Part shown: in pieces, positions 35,411 to 46,093 of the stretch | Position numbering within the stretch: the stretch's first letter is position 1 | How the letters are laid out: the number at the start of each line of letters is the position of its first letter | Source of the DNA: Comamonadaceae bacterium | GTDB taxonomy: Bacteria > Pseudomonadota > Gammaproteobacteria > Burkholderiales > Burkholderiaceae_C | Direction: 5' to 3' | NCBI GenBank assembly: GCA_947373185.1 | Contig: CANBWP010000018.1 | Span: 1-52,678 of the forward strand | DNA length: 52,678 nucleotides | The notes under the pieces: generated by a model | What the model was told of the DNA's origin: nothing | Database searches by the model: none | The model's input: the letters and a program-made list of their open reading frames with translations, nothing else | Position numbers and translations under genes: made by a program

Positions 35411-36622
35411 TTACAGCGCTTGAAAGCCGCGCACAAAGTCGGCTTTCAAATCATCTAAATGTTCAAGACCCACGGCCACGCGAATCAGGCTTTGCTGAAT
35501 GCCCGCCACTTGGCGCTGGGCTTCGGTCAGTCGACCATGCGAGGTGCTGGCAGGATGCGCCACCAAGGTTTTGACATCCCCTAAATTGGTACACAGTGAC
35601 ACGGTGCGTGTGGCGTTCATCACTTTGAAGGCGTTCGCTCTGCCCTGCTCGGGTGAATCGGCTTTGACTTCAAATGACAAGACCGCACCGCCCATGCCCG
35701 ACTGCTGAGCCATGGCCAATGCATGTTGCGGATGGCTTTCAAGGCCTGGATAAAACACACGCGCGACTTGGGGCTGAACTTCGAGCCACTGCGCCAGCGC
35801 CAAGGCTTGCTCAGACTGCGCCTTCATGCGAATGTTGAGGGTTTCCAAACCCTTCAATATGACCCACGCATTGAAGGGTGACAAGGTCATGCCGGCACTG
35901 CGCATGACAGGTCCAAACACATCATCAATCAGGGCTTTAGAGCCGCACAAAGCGCCTGCCATGACACGGCCTTGACCATCCAAGTACTTGGTACCGGAGT
36001 GCACCACCAAGTCGGCGCCCATGGCAAGGGGACGCTGCAAAATGGGCGTGGCAAAACAATTGTCGACCACCAACAAGGCGTTGCTGGCATGTGCCACGTC
36101 GGCCAGCGCCTGGATGTCGCAAACTTCGGTGAGCGGGTTGGTCGGTGTTTCCGCAAACAGCAAACGTGTATGGGGCTGCACGGCCGATTTCCACTCAGCC
36201 ACATTGGTTTGCGAAACAAAGGACGTGGTCACACCAAATTTGGCAAACTCGCTGCCAATGAGTTTGATGGTGGAGCCAAACAAGGAGTGCGAGCAAATGA
36301 CGTGGTCGCCACTTTTGAGCAAACCCAAACACATCAACAAAATGGCCGACATGCCCGTTGAAGTGGCAATGCAAGCTTCAGCGCCTTCCAGTGCAGCCAA
36401 GCGCATTTCCATGCTGGCCACTGTGGGGTTGCCCAAGCGCGCGTAGGTGTAACCCTCCTCTTCACCCGCAAAGCGGCGCGCAGCCGTTTCTGCATCGGGT
36501 TGAACATAGCCACTGGTGAGGTACATGGCTTCGGAGTTTTCACCATATTGGCTGCGATCCACCGCCGCGCGAACGGCCAAGGTGTCGATGTGCAAATTTT
36601 CGGGCAATGGATATTGACTCAT
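35411..36622 (-). CDS. metZ: O-succinylhomoserine sulfhydrylase
   Basis: A 403-residue PLP enzyme that makes homocysteine from O-succinylhomoserine and sulfide. The PLP lysine is Lys212 in VVHSGTKYLDGQGRV, the DQ-GMGG-like VLSFEVK region and YARLGNPTVASME motif are typical, and the N-terminal DTLAVRAAVDRSQYGENSEA form matches MetZ rather than MetB. ATG 36622 is used. It lies 130 bases downstream of purF, separated by a 14-bp minisatellite, and 14 bases upstream of gltX. The purF-metZ order is common in beta- and gammaproteobacteria. A distinct MetY is present at 11879-13207. Confidence 0.94.
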   Translation of the reverse strand: MSQYPLPENLHIDTLAVRAAVDRSQYGENSEAMYLTSGYVQPDAETAARRFAGEEEGYTYARLGNPTVASMEMRLAALEGAEACIATSTGMSAILLMCLGLLKSGDHVICSHSLFGSTIKLIGSEFAKFGVTTSFVSQTNVAEWKSAVQPHTRLLFAETPTNPLTEVCDIQALADVAHASNALLVVDNCFATPILQRPLAMGADLVVHSGTKYLDGQGRVMAGALCGSKALIDDVFGPVMRSAGMTLSPFNAWVILKGLETLNIRMKAQSEQALALAQWLEVQPQVARVFYPGLESHPQHALAMAQQSGMGGAVLSFEVKADSPEQGRANAFKVMNATRTVSLCTNLGDVKTLVAHPASTSHGRLTEAQRQVAGIQQSLIRVAVGLEHLDDLKADFVRGFQAL

Positions 36623-36690
36623 GACAATCTCAAATGAACGGGTCAAACTTCAATGAACTCGTTTCGGTTAACAGGCTTCGATGCGCTTCG

Positions 36691-36760
36691 CTTCGCTTAG
36701 CTTGCTTCGCTTAGCTTGCTTCGGTTAGCTTGCTTCGGTTAGCTTGCTTCGGTTAGCTTG
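36691..36760. repeat. Five tandem copies of a 14-bp repeat at the end of purF
   Basis: The unit CTTCGSTTAGCTTG occurs five times without a gap (units 1-2 with C, units 3-5 with G at the variable position). The last copy reaches into purF: the TAA stop codon at 36753-36755 lies within the unit. A degenerate GCTTCG series continues to about 36671. It fills most of the 130-base purF-metZ spacer. Confidence 0.92.
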
Positions 36761-38273
36761 CATTAGGCAATGCCAAGCGCGAACGGTCCGACTCGCCTTC
36801 AGACTCATCTTGTTGCGAGGGACGGTTTTCGTTCAAGCGGGCAATGTCGGCATCCGATACATCCCCCGTCACGTAGATGCCATCAAAACAAGACGCATCA
36901 AATCCTTGTACCTTCGGATAGCCTGGCAACACCGCGCTGGCCACCGCTTGTTTCATGGCGTCCACGTCTTGGTAAATCAGCGCATCGCAATCGATGATCT
37001 GACGAATTTCATCCACCGTGCGGTTGTGCGCCACCAACTCGTCTTTGGTGGGCATGTCGATGCCATAGACATTGGGGTAACGAACAGGCGGAGCTGCGCT
37101 GGCCATGTAGACCTTGCGTGCACCAGCCTCTCGGGCCATTTGCACAATCTCGCGGCTGGTGGTGCCGCGCACGATGGAGTCATCGACCAGCAACACATTG
37201 CGTCCTTTGAACTCACTGGCAATCACATTCAATTTTTGGCGTACAGATTTCTTGCGCACGGACTGACCAGGCATGATGAAGGTGCGCCCCACGTAGCGAT
37301 TTTTCACAAAGCCTTCGCGATAAGGCAGTCCCAACAATTGCGCCAATTGGGCAGCCGAAGGACGGCTTGATTCTGGAATTGGAATGACGACATCGATTTC
37401 ATTGGGGGGCACGGTCGAGATCACGCGCTTGGCCAATGTTTCACCCAAATTCAAGCGGGCTTGGTACACCGAAATGCCGTCCATGCTGGAGTCAGGGCGA
37501 GCCAAATACACGTATTCAAAGATGCAAGGATTCAAGTTGGAGACGGCCGCACACTGCTGGCTGTGCAATTGAGTGTGCATGTCAATGAACACCGCTTCGC
37601 CAGGGGCAATGTTGCGCTCAAACTGATGCAAGGTGCCCTCAAGCGCCACCGACTCACTGGCCAACATGTAGGTGCCATCTTTGCCCTTGCCAATGCACAA
37701 AGGACGAATGCCAAAGGGATCGCGAAAAGCCAACAAGCCATGGCCCGCGATGAGCGCAATGACGGCATAAGAGCCTTTCACCCGCTTGTGCACGCCTTCC
37801 ACCGCTTTGAACACATCCGCAGGTGTCAATGGCAATCCACGTGTGGTTTTTTCCAATTCATGCGCCAGCACATTGAGCAAGACCTCAGAGTCACTCTCGG
37901 TATTGATGTGGCGATGATCGGTTGAAAACAATTCTGCTTTCAAAGCCTTGGCGTTGGTCAAGTTGCCGTTGTGCACCAGCACCAAACCGAAAGGCGCATT
38001 GACATAAAAAGGCTGCGCCTCTTCTTCGCTGAACGCATTGCCGGCAGTGGGATAGCGCACCTGTCCCAAACCACAATTGCCAGGCAAGGAGCGCATGTTG
38101 CGTGTTCTGAACACGTCACGCACCATGCCTTTGGCTTTGTGCATGAAAAATTTTCTGTCCATTTGCGTCACGATGCCCGCCGCATCTTGACCGCGATGTT
38201 GCAACAACAACAAGGCGTCATAGATGAGTTGATTCACAGGCGCGTTGCTTGCAACGCCAACAATTCCACACAT
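36753..38273 (-). CDS. purF: Amidophosphoribosyltransferase
   Basis: A 506-residue enzyme that commits PRPP and glutamine to purine synthesis as phosphoribosylamine. The N-terminal nucleophile is Cys2 (MCGIVGVASNAPVN), the glutaminase domain includes GLGQVRYPTAG and FGLVLVHNGNLTNA, and the PRPP loop is VLLVDDSIVRGTTSREI. The C-terminal tail ends ALPNAS, and its final codons are inside a tandem repeat. It starts 12 bases after the cvpA stop, the classic cvpA-purF pairing. Confidence 0.98.
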   Translation of the reverse strand: MCGIVGVASNAPVNQLIYDALLLLQHRGQDAAGIVTQMDRKFFMHKAKGMVRDVFRTRNMRSLPGNCGLGQVRYPTAGNAFSEEEAQPFYVNAPFGLVLVHNGNLTNAKALKAELFSTDHRHINTESDSEVLLNVLAHELEKTTRGLPLTPADVFKAVEGVHKRVKGSYAVIALIAGHGLLAFRDPFGIRPLCIGKGKDGTYMLASESVALEGTLHQFERNIAPGEAVFIDMHTQLHSQQCAAVSNLNPCIFEYVYLARPDSSMDGISVYQARLNLGETLAKRVISTVPPNEIDVVIPIPESSRPSAAQLAQLLGLPYREGFVKNRYVGRTFIMPGQSVRKKSVRQKLNVIASEFKGRNVLLVDDSIVRGTTSREIVQMAREAGARKVYMASAAPPVRYPNVYGIDMPTKDELVAHNRTVDEIRQIIDCDALIYQDVDAMKQAVASAVLPGYPKVQGFDASCFDGIYVTGDVSDADIARLNENRPSQQDESEGESDRSRLALPNAS

Positions 38274-38285
38274 AAGTCAATCCAT

Positions 38286-38774
38286 TCAGTCGGGCAAGTA
38301 AGCCCCAAATTTTTCTGGCAACATGGGTTTGAGTCCTTTCAATAGGGTCATGAGCATGGGCCCGCCTTTTGACTCCAACCACCAATCGCTTTCTTGCATT
38401 GCCGTCATGTGAACCACCACACTGAGCGCCAGCAAGAAAATAAGTCCGCGAAAGACGCCAAAGATGGCGCCCAAAATTCGGTCAACTGGCCGCAGGCCGA
38501 CGACCGAAATGATCTTTTTCATGAGTGCGGAGATGAGCCCCGCGGCGAACACACTGGCAATGAACACCAGCACAAAGGCGGCGGCAAACCGCAATGTTTG
38601 ATCGGTTTTCTGCATGGGCAACTTGTCAGCCACGTCTGGCGCCAACCACTGCGCAAGCAAGAATGCAGCAATCCAGCCCATCACCGACAAGACTTCGTAG
38701 ACCAGACCGCGCCAAGCTCCGAGCAGCATGGAGGCTGCAAGCAAGGCCAAGAGGATCCAGTCAGTGGAGGACAT
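38286..38774 (-). CDS. cvpA: CvpA family inner-membrane protein
   Basis: A 162-residue membrane protein. Four hydrophobic segments are visible, starting with DWILLALLAASMLLGAWRG and ending with GLIFLLALSVVVHMTAM; the GWIAAFLLAQWLAP and RPVDRILGAIFGVFRG motifs are characteristic of CvpA (PF02674). CvpA is required for colicin V production in some strains and for membrane-stress tolerance, but its molecular role is not settled. It lies 12 bases upstream of purF and 12 bases downstream of the SPOR gene, in a folC-dedD-cvpA-purF order. Confidence 0.93.
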   Translation of the reverse strand: MSSTDWILLALLAASMLLGAWRGLVYEVLSVMGWIAAFLLAQWLAPDVADKLPMQKTDQTLRFAAAFVLVFIASVFAAGLISALMKKIISVVGLRPVDRILGAIFGVFRGLIFLLALSVVVHMTAMQESDWWLESKGGPMLMTLLKGLKPMLPEKFGAYLPD

Positions 38775-38786
38775 GCGGCGCCGCCT

Positions 38787-39689
38787 TTAGAGCTTCAAGA
38801 CGGTGGCTTGCAAATTCAATTTGCGAATTTTTTCAGCCGCCTTATCAGCTTCTTCTTTGGTGGCAAAAGGACCGACTCGCACGCGGATGCGCTTGCCTTC
38901 TTTGGTGTCCACGTCTTGGGTATAGGTTTTCAGGCCCGCATGGTCCAACTTGGCGCGAGCTTCTTTGGCCTTGGTCGCATCGGCAAAGGCCCCCACTTGG
39001 ACCACAGAACGGACGGCCTCCGCAGATTTGGGTGCATCTTTGCCATCGAGCAAAGCTTTGGCCTTGGCACCGTCCTTTGCACCATCTTTGACATCTGACT
39101 TGGGCTCAGGCTTCTTTTCAACCTTAGGTTCAGGCTTTTTCTCAACTTTAGGTTCAGGCTTAGTTTCGGGCTTGGCTTCGGGCTTGGCTTCGAGCTTACT
39201 TTCGGGTTTGAGGTCGGCCTTGGCTTCAGGCTTCAGCTCTTTGCTCACCACTTCTTCATGCGGATCGAGCGCCGACGCATTGGCCACTGTGCCTTTTGCA
39301 GGGGCTGGGGCCACAACCGCAGCAGCGCCCGCCGCAAGCAGGGCCGCTTTGGGCAAGTCACTGCTCGCTGAAGCATCGATCACCACCTCTTTAGAGGGGG
39401 CTGCAAGTTTGGCACGGCTCGCTTGCGCGTTGGGTGTGACCAAGGGTGCCGCTTGATTGCGATCTGGAATGACGATGGGTGTATCGATGGCCACAGGTCT
39501 GGGTTGACTGTCAAACAGCAGAGGCAAGCCCACCACTGCCCCTAAGACCAAAATAACAGACCCCATCAAACGGTGTCGCGCACGTTTGCGAATCACCTCC
39601 ACGCTTTCAGCGGGCGTATTGGAAATCGCGTCGGCGCTGGGGCTGTTGGAGCCCAGTCGCCCAGGAAGTCGAAGCTTGAATAAAGCCAT
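38787..39689 (-). CDS. DedD-like SPOR-domain protein
   Basis: A 300-residue single-pass membrane protein. A membrane helix is at about residues 41-58 (LMGSVILVLGAVVGLPLLF). A long low-complexity linker of KPEAKPETKPEPKVEKKPEP-type repeats spans about 160-205. The C-terminal SPOR domain (about 228-300) has VVQVGAFADATKAKEARAKL and RVRVGPFATKEEADKA. SPOR domains bind denuded peptidoglycan at the division septum, and DedD in this operon position helps cell constriction. ATG 39689 is preferred; a TTG at 39704 overlaps the folC stop and is possible. Its function as DedD is inferred from layout and neighbours. Confidence 0.88.
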   Translation of the reverse strand: MALFKLRLPGRLGSNSPSADAISNTPAESVEVIRKRARHRLMGSVILVLGAVVGLPLLFDSQPRPVAIDTPIVIPDRNQAAPLVTPNAQASRAKLAAPSKEVVIDASASSDLPKAALLAAGAAAVVAPAPAKGTVANASALDPHEEVVSKELKPEAKADLKPESKLEAKPEAKPETKPEPKVEKKPEPKVEKKPEPKSDVKDGAKDGAKAKALLDGKDAPKSAEAVRSVVQVGAFADATKAKEARAKLDHAGLKTYTQDVDTKEGKRIRVRVGPFATKEEADKAAEKIRKLNLQATVLKL

Positions 39690-39700
39690 GCGTTGGAGTC

Positions 39701-40990
39701 TCAATTACTCAGGTGTTTGGCGTGCAACTTGGGAATGCCATGCTGCAAAACGCCGCCCACGGTATAGAACGAACCGAAGACCAAGATTCTATCAGTGGGG
39801 GCCGCAGCAGCGATGGCCGCGTCAAGGGCATTTTGCGGTGATTCATGCACGCTGGCCTTGGCATCCTTGCGGGTGTTCTTTTCTGCCCAAAATTCGGCCA
39901 ATTGCGAAGCTGAACTGGCCCTGGGCAATGGCAAATCGGTGAAATACCAGTTGTCAACCAAGGGCAGCATTTTTTGGAACATGGCAGGCAAGTCTTTGTC
40001 GGCCATGGCGCCAAAGACGGCGTGGGTGCTGGGATAAAAGCCCATGGCATCCAAGTTGGCGGCCAGCGCAGACACCGAATGAGGGTTGTGCGCCACATCG
40101 AGCACCAGGACGGGCTCGCCCGGCACAATTTGAAATCGACCGGTCAAGGCGACCATGGCCAGGCCGTTGCGAATGGCCTGCGCCGTGACCGGCAGCTGAG
40201 GCCGCATGATTTCAAGGGCTGCCAAAACGCCAGAGGCGTTGAGCAACTGATTGGCGCCTCGGAGCGCTGGATACGCCAAGCCACTGTAACGACGCCCCCG
40301 ACCGGCCCAAGACCACTGCAATTTGTCACCGGAAAAATTAAAGTCTTGCCCCATGACCCAAATGTCAGCGCCCAAAGCGTGGGCATGGGCCAAGATACTG
40401 GCCGGCGGCACGGGGTCGCTCAACACCACCGATTTGCCCGCGCGCATGATGCCTGCCTTTTCAAGGCCAATGGTCTCTCGATCATTGCCCAGCAAGGCGG
40501 TGTGATCCAGGTCAATGCTGGTGATGACAGCGCAGTCGGCATCCACTGTGTTGACGGCGTCTAATCGGCCGCCTAAACCCACCTCCAAAATGACCACGTC
40601 CAATTCGGCTGTGGCCAGCATGTGCAAGATGGCCAGGGTGCTGAATTCGAAATAAGTCAGGCTGATCTCGCCGCGCGCTTGGTCCACCAACGCAAAGGCG
40701 CTGGCAAAATCTTGCGACTTGGCCGATTCCCCATGCAGTCTGCAGCGCTCTTCAAAATCAACCAAATGGGGCGAGGTGTAAACGCCGGTTTTGTAACCCG
40801 CTTGCAAATAGACGGCTTCCAGCATCGCGCAGGTGGAGCCTTTGCCATTGGTCCCCGCCACAGTGATCACGGGCACTTTGAAGGTCAGCGCCATGCGCTG
40901 CGCCACTTGACGCACACGCTCCAGGCCCATGTCGATGGCAACGGGATGCAGTTGCTCGCAATAGACGAGCCATTCACTCAATGTTTTCAT
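39701..40990 (-). CDS. folC: Dihydrofolate synthase / folylpolyglutamate synthase
   Basis: A 429-residue Mur-ligase-like enzyme that adds glutamate to dihydropteroate and to folates. The P-loop is VAGTNGKGSTCAML (about residues 44-57), followed by VYTSPHLVDFEER, the ILEVGLGGRLDAVN block and the C-terminal LVLDVAHNPHSV. The K/H residues in VDADCAVITSIDLDHTALLG (20 residues) are standard. ATG 40990 is used; it has no strong ribosome-binding site. It leads the folC-dedD-cvpA-purF-metZ-gltX run and diverges from the ArsC-like gene across 58 bases. Confidence 0.95.
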   Translation of the reverse strand: MKTLSEWLVYCEQLHPVAIDMGLERVRQVAQRMALTFKVPVITVAGTNGKGSTCAMLEAVYLQAGYKTGVYTSPHLVDFEERCRLHGESAKSQDFASAFALVDQARGEISLTYFEFSTLAILHMLATAELDVVILEVGLGGRLDAVNTVDADCAVITSIDLDHTALLGNDRETIGLEKAGIMRAGKSVVLSDPVPPASILAHAHALGADIWVMGQDFNFSGDKLQWSWAGRGRRYSGLAYPALRGANQLLNASGVLAALEIMRPQLPVTAQAIRNGLAMVALTGRFQIVPGEPVLVLDVAHNPHSVSALAANLDAMGFYPSTHAVFGAMADKDLPAMFQKMLPLVDNWYFTDLPLPRASSASQLAEFWAEKNTRKDAKASVHESPQNALDAAIAAAAPTDRILVFGSFYTVGGVLQHGIPKLHAKHLSN

Positions 40991-41048
40991 AAGGATAAGA
41001 TTGTCGCTGAGTCCGCACCACATTGCAGCCCAAACCTTGATCAATACG

Positions 41049-41414
41049 ATGAAATACACCGCCATCACCGTCTACGGTATTCCCAACTGCGATACCGTGA
41101 AAAAAGCCCGTACTTGGCTCACCGCACAAGGCTATGCGCCTGTTTTCCATGATTTCAAAAAGCAAGGTCTGCCCGAAACAGCCTTGAGTCAATGGCTCAA
41201 GTCGCTGGGTTGGGAAGTCGTGGTCAATCGCAAAGGCACCAGCTGGCGCAAGCTCAGTCCGCCAGAACAGGCCAGCGTCAACAGCAACGCCTCAGCCACA
41301 CCGTTTTTATTGGCCAATCCCAGCTTGGTCAAACGCCCCGTCATCGAATGGCAAACAGCCAATGGTGTCGAAATCACGGTGGGCTATCAACCAGATCAGT
41401 GGCTCGCGCGTTAA
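41049..41414 (+). CDS. ArsC/Spx-like (YffB-type) reductase family protein
   Basis: A 121-residue thioredoxin-fold protein of the ArsC family. The N-terminal VYGIPNCDTVKKARTWL has the single catalytic-type Cys14, and the pattern DF-KKQGL and RKGTSWRKL matches YffB/Spx-like members rather than classical arsenate reductase. The late KRPVIEW segment is the usual C-terminal motif. No arsenic-resistance genes are near, so a role in arsenate resistance is unlikely; thiol chemistry is suggested. ATG 41049 is chosen because upstream frame lies in the folC promoter region. Confidence 0.9.
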   Translation: MKYTAITVYGIPNCDTVKKARTWLTAQGYAPVFHDFKKQGLPETALSQWLKSLGWEVVVNRKGTSWRKLSPPEQASVNSNASATPFLLANPSLVKRPVIEWQTANGVEITVGYQPDQWLAR

Positions 41415-41517
41415 AGCTGAGAGAAGTTTGAATTTCTTTACGTTGCCTTCATCTAGAAGATGGCGCGCATATCTAAAATCAAACATCAGTTCAGCCAACT
41501 CAAGCGGATAAGACACC

Positions 41518-42018
41518 ATGACTTCCTCATTCATTTCGACCCATCGCATGGCCATCACAGTGGCCGCAACCGTTCTGGCCAGCTCAGGCCTGAGCCTGTC
41601 TGTGCAAGCCCAAGAAGTGGGCAACGTCATCAGCCGCACCCCGGTTTACCAGCAAGTGACCATGCCCCGCCAGATCTGTACGCAAACCCAAGTGAGCGTG
41701 CCCGGCCAAACCTCGGGCGCAGGCGCCCTGATGGGCGCGGTGGCTGGCGGTGCCATTGGCAACTCCGTGGGCAAAGGCGAAGGCCGGGCCTTGGCCACCA
41801 TGATTGGTGTCATTGGCGGTGCATTGGCGGGCGACAAAGTCGAAGGCCCTCAAGCGGCACAAACCCAAACCCAGCAAACCTGCACCACCCAGCAGGTCTA
41901 CGAAAACCGCCTGGTCGGCTACAACGTGGTCTACGAATTTGCAGGCAAGCAATACACCGTGCAATGGCCTCGTGACCCTGGCCCCACCATCAAATTGCAG
42001 ATCACACCCGTCAATTAA
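41518..42018 (+). CDS. Glycine-zipper outer-membrane-type protein
   Basis: A 166-residue exported protein. A signal peptide (about residues 1-32, ending in the LSVQAQ region) is followed by a variable stretch with a Q-rich segment, then a glycine-zipper segment (GALMGAVAGGAIGNSVGKG, then MIGVIGGALAGD) of the PF05433-type 2TM zipper. The C-terminal domain (YENRLVGYNVVYEFAGKQY) resembles proteins of the Rick_17kDa/SlyB-like set. Two cysteines, in QICTQTQ and QQTCTTQ, may pair. Envelope integrity is the usual suggestion for the family. It appears to be a single gene. Confidence 0.85.
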   Translation: MTSSFISTHRMAITVAATVLASSGLSLSVQAQEVGNVISRTPVYQQVTMPRQICTQTQVSVPGQTSGAGALMGAVAGGAIGNSVGKGEGRALATMIGVIGGALAGDKVEGPQAAQTQTQQTCTTQQVYENRLVGYNVVYEFAGKQYTVQWPRDPGPTIKLQITPVN

Positions 42019-42094
42019 GCGCATTTCAGAAACTTGCGCAATTTCAATGGGCCTGCAATGGCCTAAAATCTTGGGTTTTGTGCCACCGCTTCAT

Positions 42095-42111
42095 GCCACC
42101 CCTCGGGTGGC
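42095..42111 (+). other. Hairpin in the ppnP leader
   Basis: A seven-base stem GCCACCC / GGGTGGC with a CTC loop lies 27 bases upstream of the ppnP start. No T-run follows, so it does not look like a simple terminator. It may affect leader structure or be incidental. Confidence 0.35.
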
Positions 42112-42137
42112 CATGACAGCCTACCCTTGATTTCACC

Positions 42138-43813
<1,676 letters not shown>

Positions 43814-43816
43814 GCT

Positions 43817-44857
43817 TTAAATCACGACCGGTTCGGGTTCCAAGCGAATTCCGAACCGCTCGTAGACGCTGGTTTGAATGGCCTTGGCCAAGGTCACCAC
43901 TTCACCGCCAGTGGCGCCGCCGCGATTCACCAAGACAAGGGCTTGTTTTTCATACACAGCCGCATTGCCCACACTTTTCCCCTTCCACCCACATGCGTCA
44001 ATCAGCCAACCCGCGGCCAGTTTGATGGTGCCATCTGGCATGGGGTAGTGAACCACCTTGGGGTCGCGCGCAATGATGTCGGCGCATTGTTCTGGCGTGA
44101 CGGTAGGGTTCTTGAAAAAACTGCCTGCATTGCCCAACACTTTGGGGTCTGGCAACTTGTGCCGGCGGATCTCGCAGACCCAATCGTAAATTTGCCGCGC
44201 TGATGGCTGAGCGATGCCCGTTTCAGCCATTTTGCGCTCTAAGTCCAAGTAACCCAGTACGGGCTTCCACAGCTTAGGCAGGGCAAAACGGACCCGCAAG
44301 ATCAAGGCTCGGCCGGCCAAACCCAAGCCATTGGGGCCGCTGCTGGCGTGCTTGAAAATCGAATCGCGATAGCCAAAGGCGCACTGCGCCGCGTTCAAGC
44401 TGAAGACTTGGCCTGTGAGCAAATCGAGGGCATCCAAAGAATCAAACCGATCTTGCAGCTCCACGCCGTAAGCACCAATGTTTTGCACAGGCGATGCGCC
44501 CACAGAACCCGGTATGAGGGCCATGTTCTCCAAGCCTGGAAAGCCCTGGTCCAAAGTCCATGTGACACATTCATGCCAATTTTCACCTGCACCCACCTCC
44601 ACGATCCAGGCTTTGTCGGTTTCTGTCACCAAGCGCTTGCCTGAGATTTCCACTTTCAAAACGCGTGGTTTGACATCGCCGGTGATCACCAAGTTGCTGC
44701 CACCCCCCAAAACACAATGGCCTTCAGGACAATTTTTCAGGTCCTGTTGTGCGGTTTTCGCGTCTTCTTCAGAGCGAATGCGCACCAAAGAATGGGCCTT
44801 GGCCACGATGCCAAAGCTGTTGTATGGCTGAAGGGGTACGTTTTGGGTCACGTTCAT
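43817..44857 (-). CDS. murB: UDP-N-acetylenolpyruvoylglucosamine reductase
   Basis: A 346-residue flavoenzyme that reduces the enolpyruvyl ether to UDP-N-acetylmuramate in peptidoglycan synthesis. The FAD domain includes LGGGSNLVITGD and LIPGSVGASPVQNIGAYGVE (20 residues), and the FGYRDSIFK motif supplies the Tyr and Arg. The catalytic serine is in GNAGSFFKNP, and a final glutamate lies in the RLEPEPVVI tail. The layout is the type I form. ATG 44857 is chosen over longer in-frame starts that would read back through the yajQ region. It converges with argG and diverges from yajQ across 40 bases. Confidence 0.95.
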   Translation of the reverse strand: MNVTQNVPLQPYNSFGIVAKAHSLVRIRSEEDAKTAQQDLKNCPEGHCVLGGGSNLVITGDVKPRVLKVEISGKRLVTETDKAWIVEVGAGENWHECVTWTLDQGFPGLENMALIPGSVGASPVQNIGAYGVELQDRFDSLDALDLLTGQVFSLNAAQCAFGYRDSIFKHASSGPNGLGLAGRALILRVRFALPKLWKPVLGYLDLERKMAETGIAQPSARQIYDWVCEIRRHKLPDPKVLGNAGSFFKNPTVTPEQCADIIARDPKVVHYPMPDGTIKLAAGWLIDACGWKGKSVGNAAVYEKQALVLVNRGGATGGEVVTLAKAIQTSVYERFGIRLEPEPVVI

Positions 44858-44897
44858 GGGAGAATTGTCGCATTCTCTTACTTGATTATTGAAGCCC

Positions 44898-45383
44898 ATG
44901 CCATCTTTTGACACCGTTTGCGAACCTAACCTGGTTGAAGTAAAAAATGCGGTTGACACCACCGCCAAAGAAATCGCCACCCGCTTTGACTTCAAAGGCA
45001 CCTCTGCGGCCATTGAATTGAAGGACAAAGAAATCACCCTGTTTGGCGATGCCGACTTTCAGCTCACCCAAATTGACGAAGTCTTGCTCAACAAATTGGC
45101 CAAGCGTGGCGTCGATGTCCGTTTCTTGGACAAGGGTGACGTCCAAAAAATGGGCGGCGACAAAGTCAAGCAAGTCTTGAAAGTGCGCAATGGCATTGCC
45201 ACCGAAGATGGCAAAAAAATTCAGAAAGCCTTGAAAGAAAGCAAGCTCAAAGTTCAGGCGTCAATTCAAGGTGATGCCGTTCGGGTCACGGGCGCCAAGC
45301 GCGATGACTTGCAAGCGGCCATGGCCGTGCTGCGAAAAGACATCACAGACATTCCGATCAGTTTTAACAACTTTCGCGATTGA
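44898..45383 (+). CDS. yajQ: YajQ-family nucleotide-binding protein
   Basis: A 161-residue YajQ/UPF0234 protein. The N-terminus [39 protein letters not shown] and the [20 protein letters not shown] segment (quoted at 20) are diagnostic. Members bind nucleotides and some bind cyclic di-GMP and act as transcription co-regulators; which applies here is unknown. A TTG nine bases upstream is a less likely start. It ends at a shared terminator with plsY. Confidence 0.94.
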   Translation: MPSFDTVCEPNLVEVKNAVDTTAKEIATRFDFKGTSAAIELKDKEITLFGDADFQLTQIDEVLLNKLAKRGVDVRFLDKGDVQKMGGDKVKQVLKVRNGIATEDGKKIQKALKESKLKVQASIQGDAVRVTGAKRDDLQAAMAVLRKDITDIPISFNNFRD

Positions 45384-45408
45384 AAAAAGCGCCTTGGGCG
45401 CTTTTTTT
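45383..45408. terminator. Bidirectional intrinsic terminator between yajQ and plsY
   Basis: AAAAAAGCGCC, a TTG loop, then GGCGCTTTTTTT forms a perfect stem bordered by A- and T-runs. It begins at the last base of the yajQ stop and ends at the first base of the plsY stop, so it serves both convergent genes. Confidence 0.93.
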
Positions 45409-46061
45409 CAGGCCTTGTCTTTCGACTTTCCCAGTTTCGATTCTGTGCCGGCCAACAAACGATTCACATTCTCACGATGGCGCCACACCAAGAGCACCCC
45501 CATCACGCAAAGTAAACCCATGACTGGACCTTGGAAGGGCCACACCAGGTCACCCGCCAAAGCGTAATAAACAGGCGCCAGCACCGCCGCCATCAATGCA
45601 GCCAGTGAAGAGTATTTGAAGAACCCTGCAATGGCCAGCCATGTGAGGGCAATGGCCAAACCCAAGATGGGACTGACCCCCATCAACACACCCAGTGCAG
45701 TGGCCACACCTTTGCCACCTTGAAATCGGAAAAACACCGGATACAAATGACCTAAGAAGGCCGCCAAGCCCGCCAATGCAGCGGTGCCATCGGCCAAACC
45801 CCATGCAGCACCGAAGTGCATCACGGCATACACCGGCACCCAGCCCTTCACCGCATCAAACAACAAGGTCAGCGCCGCGGCCACTTTATTGCCTGATCGC
45901 AAGACATTGGTGGCACCCGGATTTTGACTGCCGTAAGTACGGGGGTCAGACAGTCCCATGAACTTGCTCACGATGACCGCAAAACTGAGTGAACCCAGCA
46001 AATAAGACAGCAGCACCACCACGGGTGCTTGCATCAGCAATTCAATGAAATTTTCAGGCAT
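45408..46061 (-). CDS. plsY: Glycerol-3-phosphate acyltransferase PlsY
   Basis: A 217-residue integral membrane acyltransferase that transfers acyl groups from acyl-phosphate to glycerol-3-phosphate. Motifs are LLGSLSFAVIVSKFMG, the YGSQNPGATNVLRSGNK block (motif 1), and FFRFQGGKGVATALGVLMG (motif 2); about five membrane helices are predicted. A charged C-terminal tail ends at the shared terminator. It lies 32 bases downstream of the aldo/keto reductase stop region in opposite reading order, i.e. on the same minus strand. Confidence 0.95.
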   Translation of the reverse strand: MPENFIELLMQAPVVVLLSYLLGSLSFAVIVSKFMGLSDPRTYGSQNPGATNVLRSGNKVAAALTLLFDAVKGWVPVYAVMHFGAAWGLADGTAALAGLAAFLGHLYPVFFRFQGGKGVATALGVLMGVSPILGLAIALTWLAIAGFFKYSSLAALMAAVLAPVYYALAGDLVWPFQGPVMGLLCVMGVLLVWRHRENVNRLLAGTESKLGKSKDKA

Positions 46062-46093
46062 CTGCGCCTCACTTGGAAGATGGAAGAATTTGA

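Noticed and set aside
36691..36760. Possible CRISPR-like array
   Set aside because: The units are contiguous 14-mers with no spacers between them and no cas genes in the window, so this is a minisatellite.
39106..39220. Repeats within the SPOR gene as a separate repeat element
   Set aside because: They are in-frame K/P/E codon repeats of a flexible linker, common in SPOR proteins, and need no extra explanation.
41049..41414. Arsenate reductase (arsC)
   Set aside because: The single N-terminal Cys motif and overall pattern fit the YffB/Spx-like branch, and no arsenic-resistance genes are nearby.
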